Assembly (NCBI GenBank): GCA_944325775.1
Contig: CALVBL010000030.1
Coordinates: 1-17,450 of the forward strand
Source: an uncultured Helicobacter sp.
GTDB taxonomy: Bacteria; Campylobacterota; Campylobacteria; Campylobacterales; Helicobacteraceae
Direction: 5' to 3'
DNA length: 17,450 nt
The number at the start of each line of letters is the position of its first letter. Within the stretch, counting starts at the first letter, position 1. The notes under the pieces are model-generated. The model saw nothing but the letters and a program-made list of their open reading frames with translations. It did no database searches and was not told where the DNA came from. Positions 7,209 to 13,021 of the stretch are shown one piece after another. Position numbers and translations under genes: made by a program.

Positions 7209-7886
7209 CTATGCCCCTAAAATCTCCCTTAATAACATCACTACAGCCATCTGCACAGCTTGCCTCTGCACACTTTTACGATTGCCACTAAATACATGCC
7301 GCTCTACTTTCGCCACCTCGCCTCTGTGCTGCACACCGATATATACGAGCCCCACGGGCTTTTGCGCACTTCCGCCACCGGGTCCAGCTATACCACTTGT
7401 CGCTAGGGCAAAATCCGCGCCACTTAAGTGCAAAATCCCCTTGCACATTTGCGAGACGACCACCTCACTCACTGCACCAAAACTCTGTAAATCTTGTGAA
7501 TCTACACCCAGCCAAGATTCTTTGATGCTATTGTCATAGCTGATCACGCCACCTAAAAATACCTCCGATGCCCCGCTAATCTGTGTAAATTCATAACTTA
7601 GTAGTCCGCCTGTACAACTTTCAGCAGTGCTTAGTTTTTGGTTTGTGGTTTTCAGCAGTGCGATGGCACTCTGTGCGAGGTTTTTGCCCTGCACGAGTTT
7701 AGAACCAAAGAGTACCCCCACTTCGCGCATAAACGCCTCTAAAGTAGCTTTGTGTGTATGCGTGGCTTTGATAAAAAATCCGCTAGATTCTAAACACACA
7801 TCACTTTTTTGTGCAAGTGAGCCAAGCAACGTGATAGCACTCATAGAATCTATACCGATAAGCAAAAACGAGCAAGTATGTTTCAT
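7209..7886 (-). CDS. CinA C-terminal-domain protein (PncC-like amidohydrolase)
   Basis: The C-terminal domain of CinA is related to PncC, which deamidates nicotinamide mononucleotide in pyridine nucleotide salvage. With the start chosen here the protein has 225 residues. Residues about 74-222 are a full CinA C domain: KLSTAESCTGGLLS (84-97), GGVISYDNSIKESWLGV (112-128), ATSGIAGPGGGS (162-173) and KPVGLVYIGV (176-185). The first 70 residues do not look like the MPTase domain of full-length CinA and are of unknown role. The ATG at 7884-7886 is chosen because AAAAGG lies 7 bases upstream; an ATG at 7935-7937 has no ribosome-binding site and lies upstream of the predicted -10 box. It converges with bioC and diverges from ppk2. 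Confidence 0.85.
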   Translation of the reverse strand: MKHTCSFLLIGIDSMSAITLLGSLAQKSDVCLESSGFFIKATHTHKATLEAFMREVGVLFGSKLVQGKNLAQSAIALLKTTNQKLSTAESCTGGLLSYEFTQISGASEVFLGGVISYDNSIKESWLGVDSQDLQSFGAVSEVVVSQMCKGILHLSGADFALATSGIAGPGGGSAQKPVGLVYIGVQHRGEVAKVERHVFSGNRKSVQRQAVQMAVVMLLREILGA

Positions 7887-7927
7887 AACAGCACCTTTTG
7901 GAATATTTTTATGTTGTGGATTACAAT

Positions 7928-7933
7928 ATTTTA
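7928..7933 (-). promoter_or_regulatory. Promoter -10 box for the CinA-domain gene
   Basis: The minus strand reads TGCTAAAAT, an extended -10. Transcription would start near 7921, giving a leader of about 35 bases to the ATG at 7886. This places the alternative upstream ATG outside the transcript. Confidence 0.5.
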
Positions 7934-7967
7934 GCATTTATTAATGCATTTTTTTATACCCTCGAGA

Positions 7968-7973
7968 GATAAT
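7968..7973 (+). promoter_or_regulatory. Promoter -10 box for ppk2
   Basis: GATAAT lies behind a T-rich stretch (7949-7956). Transcription near 7980 gives a leader of about 18 bases holding the GGGAGGG ribosome-binding site at 7984-7990. Confidence 0.55.
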
Positions 7974-7997
7974 CTAACAAAATGGGAGGGTGCGCAT

Positions 7998-9071
7998 ATG
8001 TCAAAAACAAAGCAACAGCTTGTAATTCGTCCAGAAAATAGTATGGACATCAAGGAAGTGTATAAAAAGAAGTCTGGCAGAATGAAAGAGTCTTTTTATG
8101 AAGAAGAGTTGCAAAAACTGCACATAGAGCTTTGCAAACTGCAAAATTGGGTCAAAAAATACAAAAAAAAGGTTATGATCATCTTTGAAGGACGTGATGC
8201 AGCAGGCAAGGGCGGTATGATCAAGGCTCTAACAGAGCACCTCAACCCTAGAGGTTGCCGCACAGTGGCACTCTCAAAGCCTACAGAGACAGAAAGCACA
8301 GAATGGTATTTCAAGCGCTATATCTCGACATTGCCAAGTGGCGGGGAAATCGTCTTTTATGACAGGAGCTGGTATAACCGCGCGGGCGTGGAAAAAGTGA
8401 TGGGCTTTTGTACCCAAGAGCAGTATAAGGAGTTTATCACGCAGGTGGCAAACCTTGAGCATATGATCATCGCTAGTGGCACGATGATTTTTAAATACTT
8501 TCTTGATGTGGGCAAAGAAGAGCAAAAGCGCAGGATCTTGCGCCGCAAGACCGATCCATTGCGTATGTGGAAACTTAGCCCTATCGATGACAAATCTCTG
8601 GGGCTATGGAATGAATACACTGAAGCGTTTGAAAAGATGTTTGCGCGCACACACACACATTTTTGCCCATGGATAGTTGTCAATACCAACGACAAAAAAC
8701 GCGCTAGACTCAATGTAGCGCGCGATTTGCTTAGCAAGATCGACTACGAAGACAAAGATCAAACACGCGTATGCTTGCTCCCCGATCCACACATCGTGTG
8801 GCAGTATTCTGAATACCAGCACTATAGCGACGATCCGACTAAGGAGATTTTGACGCAATTTAAAGAGCGCAAAAAAGCAAAAGCACTCAAAGACAAGAGC
8901 AAAAACGATCGCAAAGAGGATCAAAAGAAGGACAAAAAGCAAGATTCTGAAGCTCCCGGACCAAAATCCCAAACACCACAAGATAAGCCCAAAGAGCCAC
9001 TAAGGAAAAAACCCAAAGAATCTAAACCAAAAACGCCCAAGAAAAACCATAGAAAAAGCCACAAAGAGTAA
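7998..9071 (+). CDS. ppk2: Polyphosphate kinase 2 with lysine-rich C-terminal tail
   Basis: PPK2 enzymes transfer phosphate between polyphosphate and nucleotides, mostly making GTP or ATP from the diphosphate. The 357-residue protein has Walker A GRDAAGKGG (65-73), Walker B FYDRSWYNRAG (120-130, with Asp122), and the basic lid RRILRRKTDPLRMWKLS (178-194), all typical of single-domain PPK2. The catalytic domain ends near residue 285. After it comes a tail of about 70 residues made mainly of Lys, Glu, Asp, Pro and Ser with no predicted fold. The ATG at 7998 is chosen because GGGAGGG lies 7 bases upstream; the ATG at 7944 would add 18 residues but lies upstream of the promoter. It is monocistronic, with a tRNA gene on the other strand just downstream. 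Confidence 0.92.
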   Translation: MSKTKQQLVIRPENSMDIKEVYKKKSGRMKESFYEEELQKLHIELCKLQNWVKKYKKKVMIIFEGRDAAGKGGMIKALTEHLNPRGCRTVALSKPTETESTEWYFKRYISTLPSGGEIVFYDRSWYNRAGVEKVMGFCTQEQYKEFITQVANLEHMIIASGTMIFKYFLDVGKEEQKRRILRRKTDPLRMWKLSPIDDKSLGLWNEYTEAFEKMFARTHTHFCPWIVVNTNDKKRARLNVARDLLSKIDYEDKDQTRVCLLPDPHIVWQYSEYQHYSDDPTKEILTQFKERKKAKALKDKSKNDRKEDQKKDKKQDSEAPGPKSQTPQDKPKEPLRKKPKESKPKTPKKNHRKSHKE

Positions 9072-9088
9072 ATAGGGGGTTAGTGAAA

Positions 9089-9164
9089 TGGCGACCCCTG
9101 CAAGATTTGAACTTGCGTGACCGCCTAGAAGGGGCGGTATCCTTGGCCACTAGATGAAGGGGTC
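9089..9164 (-). tRNA. tRNA-Glu (UUC) with unusual anticodon loop
   Basis: The 76-base gene folds as a cloverleaf and aligns without gaps to E. coli tRNA-Glu as I remember it. The acceptor GACCCCT/AGGGGTC is fully paired, the anticodon stem is CCGCC/GGCGG, the T arm is GCAAG-TTCAAAT-CTTGC, and CCA is encoded. The anticodon TTC lies at 9130-9128. The loop reads CCTTCTA instead of the expected CTTTCAC, so position 33 is C rather than the near-universal U and position 37 is U rather than a purine. All other conserved positions checked (U8, A14, G18-G19, A21, the TTC of the T loop, A58) are normal. A strong -10 box lies directly upstream at 9176-9181. Confidence 0.92.
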
Positions 9165-9175
9165 AGCGAGGCAAA

Positions 9176-9181
9176 ATTATA
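9176..9181 (-). promoter_or_regulatory. Promoter -10 box for tRNA-Glu
   Basis: The minus strand reads TTTTTGTATAAT, a perfect TATAAT behind a T-run. Transcription would start near 9169, about 5 bases before the mature tRNA end. Confidence 0.7.
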
Positions 9182-9273
9182 CAAAAATTCCCACAAATCA
9201 CCAAGACTTCCAAAAATTTTATTTAAGAACTTTTGTATAAGGGTGTTGTAGTAGCATTCCAAGCAGATGGCAT

Positions 9274-9298
9274 AGAATCTAAAATACTTTTAGATTCT
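9274..9298. repeat. Hairpin from two opposed AGAATCT motifs
   Basis: AGAATCTAAAA and TTTTAGATTCT form a perfect 11-bp stem with a 3-base loop (TAC). No T-run follows on either strand beyond the stem itself, so a terminator role is uncertain. Confidence 0.7.
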
Positions 9299-9305
9299 GT
9301 AATCT

Positions 9306-9339
9306 TTGGGGGAATTTTGTATCTTGGGTAATGATTCGA
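9306..9339 (+). repeat. 34-bp inverted repeat, left copy
   Basis: This segment matches the reverse complement of 10521-10554 at 31 of 34 positions. The pair brackets the membrane protein gene at 9528-10304. Bases 9308-9322 of this copy also pair with 9342-9356 in a 15-bp stem (two G-T pairs, 19-base loop); the right copy lacks that second arm. Confidence 0.75.
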
Positions 9340-9495
9340 AAATACAAAGTTTCCCCGCCACATAGAATCTAGTGATGTGCAAAGATAGGTCCATTGCACA
9401 CCGACACCCCAACGCTTCACAACACCAAATATTACGATTCTCCACACCCCAAAACCAAACCTCCAAAAAAACAATAACTATTGACTCCATTTTTT

Positions 9496-9501
9496 TATAA
9501 T
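9496..9501 (+). promoter_or_regulatory. Promoter -10 box for the membrane protein gene
   Basis: A perfect TATAAT follows a T-run (9490-9496). Transcription near 9508 leaves a short leader with a strong AAGGAGG at 9512-9518. A TTGACT at 9481-9486 is only 9 bases upstream, too close to act as a -35. Confidence 0.7.
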
Positions 9502-9527
9502 CTAGGCTTTTAAGGAGGTTAGATAGT

Positions 9528-10304
9528 ATGCGTATTGTGGAATTGGCTCAAAATGAGGTATTGGCAGGCACCAAAAAAACAATGCTCATAAGCTGTCTTG
9601 GCTTTGCGTCGTGCTTAATCCTTTGTGGGTTATTTAGTGTGCTAGGCGGCGCGCTGGCTTCGCCTGCTTTTTTTATAGCCGCTGGGTTTATGGCGTTTGT
9701 GTGTTTTATTTTTTGGATTGTAGGCTTGGTAGGGCTCTACCAATTTAGCCAATTTTGCAAGACTTTCGTCTTTAGATTTTATATCTATGACCTTTTGATT
9801 AAGATACTTTTTATCGTAATTATACTTACTGTGCCTTTTACTCTTAGTTTCATAATAGCCAAAACCACAGATCTAACACTTGAGTTTGTATCTGACACAG
9901 CTACACTTTGGTTTTTTGGAGTAGTTGATAAATTTTCCATAGCATATGTCATATTGCATATATACCTGACATACAAGATGAGCCAAGAAATGCACCGCCT
10001 CACAGAATGCGGAGAGTTTATGGCAGCGTTTAAGTTATATGTTGCCTTCATACTCGTATCTTTTATAGTGAGCATAGTGAATTTTACAGCAATCTCCGGA
10101 TCTGAATCGGATTGGATTTGGATATACAGGATAATTCTTGGGATTTTAGCTTTTGTGGTGCTGTGTATCTCTATCGCATATAATGTTTTACTGATTTTAG
10201 GAGTGTATAACATACGCAGTGTATGCCTTTTAGATTCTACGCCCTGTGTGCAACCAGATTCAGAAACTAAACAGCAAGAGAATTTACAGAATCTAAGCCG
10301 CTGA
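9528..10304 (+). CDS. Six-helix integral membrane protein of unknown function
   Basis: I do not recognise this 258-residue protein. It has six hydrophobic segments at about 19-43, 46-71, 89-112, 126-149, 168-188 and 197-226, short charged loops, and a polar C-terminal tail of about 30 residues rich in Gln, Ser and Asn, probably cytoplasmic. There is no clear signal peptide, Walker motif or metal-binding cluster. Start, ribosome-binding site (AAGGAGG) and -10 box are all strong, so the gene is very likely expressed. Its DNA is visibly more A+T-rich than the genes on either side, and it sits between the two arms of a 34-bp inverted repeat, which together suggest acquisition. A transporter or general six-helix membrane protein is possible, but nothing in the sequence decides. 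Confidence 0.8.
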   Translation: MRIVELAQNEVLAGTKKTMLISCLGFASCLILCGLFSVLGGALASPAFFIAAGFMAFVCFIFWIVGLVGLYQFSQFCKTFVFRFYIYDLLIKILFIVIILTVPFTLSFIIAKTTDLTLEFVSDTATLWFFGVVDKFSIAYVILHIYLTYKMSQEMHRLTECGEFMAAFKLYVAFILVSFIVSIVNFTAISGSESDWIWIYRIILGILAFVVLCISIAYNVLLILGVYNIRSVCLLDSTPCVQPDSETKQQENLQNLSR

Positions 10305-10445
10305 ATTCTGAGAAATCGTAGAATCTAAAACATAGAGGAGAGATTCTGAAAAACTGGATTCTAAGCATTCCCATGGAATCTAAGCAGACACACAACAAAT
10401 TCTTAGATTACTAAAGAAACTCTGCGCTTGTTTTGAGGTATTGCT

Positions 10446-10516
10446 TTGGGAGTTTTGTCCGATTTTTAGGGTAGAAGCTACCTAAGCGATAGTGACTACC
10501 CCAAAAACACTCCCAA
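10446..10516. repeat. Imperfect long hairpin
   Basis: An outer 7-bp stem (10446-10452 with 10510-10516, TTGGGAG/CTCCCAA) and an inner 12-bp stem with one mismatch (10463-10474 with 10496-10507, TTTTTAGGGTAG/CTACCCCAAAAA) are joined by an asymmetric internal loop and closed by a 21-base loop. It lies upstream of the DUF305 promoter. Role unknown. Confidence 0.6.
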
Positions 10517-10520
10517 TCTC

Positions 10521-10554
10521 TCGAATGATTACCCGAGATACAAAATTTCCCCAA
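10521..10554 (-). repeat. 34-bp inverted repeat, right copy
   Basis: This is the reverse-complement partner of 9306-9339, with 3 mismatches in 34. The two copies are about 1.2 kb apart with the unrecognised membrane protein gene between them. Confidence 0.75.
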
Positions 10555-10586
10555 GGTGGTTATTCAAAGATTTCCTCCACCCTTGC

Positions 10587-10592
10587 TATAAT
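10587..10592 (+). promoter_or_regulatory. Promoter -10 box for the DUF305 gene
   Basis: TTGCTATAAT is an extended -10 with perfect TATAAT. Transcription near 10599 gives a leader of about 27 bases that includes AAGGAG at 10615-10620. Confidence 0.7.
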
Positions 10593-10625
10593 ACGCCCTT
10601 TTAAAAAACCCCATAAGGAGTCCCT

Positions 10626-11309
10626 ATGCGACACACATTGTTTGCCAGCTTCCTTAGCGCCCTGTGCGCAGCCCACCTTAGTTGTGGAGTTTTGAGTGCT
10701 GAGGATTCTCACACTCACCATAATGCCCACAGCCATGCCTACCCACACACTCACACCACAGACAGCGCAAACCAAGCCACCATAAGCAAAGCTATCCTCG
10801 AGGCTATGCACGCACCGATGATGCTCCAAGATCCTTCAGAATCTAAAAGCCCAGAGATCGACTATCTCACCGATATGATTCCCCATCATCAGGGTGCAGT
10901 GGATTCTGCCACACTGCTTTTGCCACACATTACAGACGATGAGCTTAAAACACTCGCACAAAACATTATCAGCTCCCAAACCAAAGAGATTGAAGACTTC
11001 AAAGCCCTGCTTGAAAGCAATACACTCACTAATACGACACTCTCAAATGCTGATTACAAAGAATTTCTCAAAGCCAATAAAAAAGCAATGGAATCTATGA
11101 TGCACCAAATGCACGCAGTGCAGCCCACAGATGATATCCAAAAAGACTTCGTACGCGCGATGATCGCCCACCACAATGGCGCGATCAAAACCTCTAAAAT
11201 CGTCCTCGCTTATGCTAAAGATCCCCAAGTCCGCAAGATCGCTCAAAGTATCATAGCCGATCAGGAGGGTGAAGTGAAGCTTATGCAAAAACTCCTCAAA
11301 AAACTCTAA
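10626..11309 (+). CDS. Secreted DUF305 protein with His-rich linker
   Basis: DUF305 proteins are exported, four-helix, ferritin-like-fold proteins often found beside metal-handling genes; their activity is not firmly known. This 227-residue protein has a signal peptide (about 1-25, likely cleaved after VLSA), then a His-rich linker with seven His between residues 29 and 43, which could bind copper or another metal. Two DUF305 repeats follow, each with the signature helix: MIPHHQGAVDSA (84-95) and MIAHHNGAIKTS (179-190). Each ends in a segment of the KxIAxxIIxxQxxEI type (about 109-123 and 204-217). It is probably periplasmic. It has its own strong promoter and converges with fdhU. Confidence 0.88.
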   Translation: MRHTLFASFLSALCAAHLSCGVLSAEDSHTHHNAHSHAYPHTHTTDSANQATISKAILEAMHAPMMLQDPSESKSPEIDYLTDMIPHHQGAVDSATLLLPHITDDELKTLAQNIISSQTKEIEDFKALLESNTLTNTTLSNADYKEFLKANKKAMESMMHQMHAVQPTDDIQKDFVRAMIAHHNGAIKTSKIVLAYAKDPQVRKIAQSIIADQEGEVKLMQKLLKKL

Positions 11310-11365
11310 AGTTTAATACGGATATCTTAAGTAGATTCTATCACTAGATTCAGAGTGTGGCGTGT

Positions 11366-11605
11366 CTAGGGCTTGCGTATAAGATAGCGGATAGTCGCTC
11401 CTATCTGCTCCACTTCCAGCACCTCATAGCCGTGACTTTTGGCATCAATAGGGATATTATTGATACTTTGTGGGCAATCGCTAAGCACTTCTAGCACCTC
11501 GCCACTTTTGAGCTCAGGCAAAACCTCTAGTGTCCTTATAGCAGGATAAGGACAAGGCTCACCCTGCAAATCCAGTGAAAAATTTGGTGTGATTTCTGCT
11601 GCCAT
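11366..11605 (-). CDS. fdhU: TusA/SirA/YedF-family protein FdhU
   Basis: This small sulfur/selenium-carrier-type protein is the likely counterpart of Campylobacter jejuni FdhU, which with FdhT is needed for formate dehydrogenase activity and is linked to selenium supply. The 79-residue protein has the family CPxP motif GEPCPYPAIRT (16-25, active Cys18) and a second Cys44 in SDCPQS, followed by the beta-alpha-beta pattern to the end. The ATG at 11603-11605 follows AGGAGG by about 7 bases; a reading frame open further upstream lies inside fdhT and is ignored. It is 13 bases after fdhT, on the same strand, and is certainly co-transcribed. Confidence 0.88.
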   Translation of the reverse strand: MAAEITPNFSLDLQGEPCPYPAIRTLEVLPELKSGEVLEVLSDCPQSINNIPIDAKSHGYEVLEVEQIGATIRYLIRKP

Positions 11606-11618
11606 TTCTAACCTCCTC

Positions 11619-12836
11619 TTAGGCTTTTTGGAATTTCGCTTTGACGTGGTATCTGCGCTCCATCCACAGCACCCAACCCAAAAATACCAGCAAGAGCGCA
11701 TAGCTCACCAAAAGCCCGCCATAGTTACCAAAAGATTCTAAGAGATTGATTTTTGGGAAATTTGTCGCTAGAGGCGCGGCGTAATAATCCCAAGTGAGCG
11801 CTAAAATACTAGAGCCAATGACATTGCCAAGCCCCACGATCCAATAATGCACTTGCCCCTCTACCGCACGATACATCCAGCCGCACTCACAGCCCCCAGC
11901 GATCACGATCCCAAAGCCAAAGAGTAGCCCACCAATGATGGCATTTGGCGCAGCCCACATAATCTTAGGCGCATAGCCAAGCAAGATATAGCTAAACACG
12001 CCAATAGTTGATACCATCATTCCAATGATCACCGCACGCGCCATATAGCCCCTACCTGTGATAAACAGATCCCTAAACGCGGAAGTAAAACAAATCTGCG
12101 CACGCGAGATCACAAACCCAAACCCCACACCAAAGATGATAGCTATAGGCAAAACCGGGATCACCTTGCCCTCTGGAGTCGGGCTAAAAGCCATCAGATA
12201 CCCTACCCAAACCACCACTGCAAGTAGCACAATCATGCCTATAAGTGTAAGAATTCTCTCACGCGTGGGATTTGGAGCGATGGGCTTTGGATTTTGAATC
12301 TTTTGTAGCGGGGCTTTAGATCGAAAGATTGGCAGGAGCACTACTTTCGTACCTAGATACACGCCAACGATTGTCATAATAGTAAAAAACCACGCATGGA
12401 GACTAAACTGCGGGATACCTGTGAAGAAACTAGCGAGATTACACCCCATAGCCAGCCTCGCCCCAAATCCTGCGATGATACCGCCGATGAGGGCTTGTGC
12501 CACTCTCATACCATTTTGTGGAAGACGGAATTTGACATTGTTAGCAAAGCTCGCCGCGACAAACGCCCCGGCAAACATACCAACAATCATCACACCATCG
12601 ACGCGCTCTAGTGGCGTGCCTTTGAGTCCGACGAGCTTAAAATATCCATACGCGCTTGTATCCACGCCAAAAAATTGTAAGATATGCCCGCCCCAACGTG
12701 TAAATTCACCCGTAACCGCCCAATGCGTGCCAACGATACCTAGATAATACGCCGACATAATCCCAAGCGCGATCACAGCAGGCATAGGCGACCAAAATCG
12801 CACGAGAAACCTTTGTCTAAAAGATTCAAACATCAT
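11619..12836 (-). CDS. fdhT: YeeE/YedE-family membrane protein FdhT
   Basis: YeeE/YedE proteins are inner-membrane carriers for sulfur or selenium compounds; this one matches the YedE/FdhT branch, which in C. jejuni is required with FdhU for selenium-dependent formate dehydrogenase biogenesis. The protein has about 405 residues and many hydrophobic helices. The family's Cys motifs are present: AMGCNLASFFTG (Cys near 132), SRAQICFTSAF (Cys near 249) and GGCECGWMYRAVEG (Cys near 316 and 318). Two in-frame ATG codons begin the gene (12836 and 12833); AAGG is 4 bases from the first and 7 from the second, so the second may be used. It is divergent from the catalase-family gene. No formate dehydrogenase or selenoprotein gene is in the window. 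Confidence 0.9.
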   Translation of the reverse strand: MMFESFRQRFLVRFWSPMPAVIALGIMSAYYLGIVGTHWAVTGEFTRWGGHILQFFGVDTSAYGYFKLVGLKGTPLERVDGVMIVGMFAGAFVAASFANNVKFRLPQNGMRVAQALIGGIIAGFGARLAMGCNLASFFTGIPQFSLHAWFFTIMTIVGVYLGTKVVLLPIFRSKAPLQKIQNPKPIAPNPTRERILTLIGMIVLLAVVVWVGYLMAFSPTPEGKVIPVLPIAIIFGVGFGFVISRAQICFTSAFRDLFITGRGYMARAVIIGMMVSTIGVFSYILLGYAPKIMWAAPNAIIGGLLFGFGIVIAGGCECGWMYRAVEGQVHYWIVGLGNVIGSSILALTWDYYAAPLATNFPKINLLESFGNYGGLLVSYALLLVFLGWVLWMERRYHVKAKFQKA

Positions 12837-12925
12837 ATATCCTTGTGAAAAGAGAGAAGTGAGTGTATGAGGGAAGTCTCATATGTTGGTGCTTTGTCCC
12901 AAAGCCTAATAGAAGCAGAAACGCG

Positions 12926-12931
12926 ATTATA
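12926..12931 (-). promoter_or_regulatory. Promoter -10 box for fdhTU
   Basis: The palindrome ATTATAAT (12926-12933) gives a perfect TATAAT on the minus strand, preceded there by a T-rich stretch (ATATTTTTTTATC). Transcription near 12919 leaves a leader of about 83 bases. The same palindrome gives a plus-strand TATAAT, but the catalase-family gene has a closer box. Confidence 0.55.
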
Positions 12932-12979
12932 ATGCGTGATTGATAAAAAAATATTTAAACATAATTTTGGATGTTGTGC

Positions 12980-12985
12980 GATAAT
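12980..12985 (+). promoter_or_regulatory. Promoter -10 box for the catalase-family gene
   Basis: TGTGCGATAAT is a near-consensus -10. Transcription near 12992 gives a leader of about 30 bases with AAGGAG at 13011-13016. It supports a start at 13022 rather than the in-frame ATG at 12971. Confidence 0.5.
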
Positions 12986-13021
12986 GGCATACTAAATCAA
13001 TACCATACACAAGGAGACAAA

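Larger units (their letters stand above)
9165..9527. other. 363-base non-coding region between tRNA-Glu and the membrane protein gene
   Basis: Besides the tRNA-Glu promoter and the membrane-gene promoter, this stretch holds an AGAATCT hairpin (9274-9298), a second hairpin (9308-9356), and one arm of a 34-bp inverted repeat (9306-9339). A third AGAATCT copy is at 9363-9369. A minus-strand open frame of 83 codons (9223-9474) has no ribosome-binding site and runs through the hairpins, so it is not called as a gene. Confidence 0.6.
10305..10625. other. 321-base non-coding region between the membrane gene and the DUF305 gene
   Basis: Five GAATCT/GATTCT elements fall between about 10280 and 10380, three of them full AGAATCT-type copies. 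They are followed by an imperfect long hairpin (10446-10516), the right arm of the 34-bp inverted repeat (10521-10554), and the DUF305 promoter. The minus strand also has an open frame of 47 codons from a TTG at 10554 to a TAG at 10411; its first residues (LGKFCISGNHS) resemble those readable in the left repeat copy (LGEFCILGNDS), but there is no ribosome-binding site. No convincing terminator was found. Confidence 0.55.

Noticed and set aside
7944..7997. Upstream in-frame ATG for ppk2
   Set aside because: It lies upstream of the -10 box and has no ribosome-binding site; the ATG at 7998 has GGGAGGG at good spacing.
9223..9474. Minus-strand open frame of 83 codons in the gap before the membrane gene
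   Set aside because: No ribosome-binding site, odd Trp/Phe-rich start, and it runs through two hairpins and a repeat arm.
9481..9486. TTGACT as a -35 box for the membrane gene
   Set aside because: Only 9 bases separate it from the -10 box; a -35 needs about 17.
11606..11701. Upstream in-frame start for fdhU
   Set aside because: It would lie inside fdhT; the ATG at 11605 has a clear AGGAGG site and normal family length.
12040..12750. Plus-strand open frames opposite fdhT
   Set aside because: Antisense shadows of a conserved membrane protein; no start signals or recognisable products.
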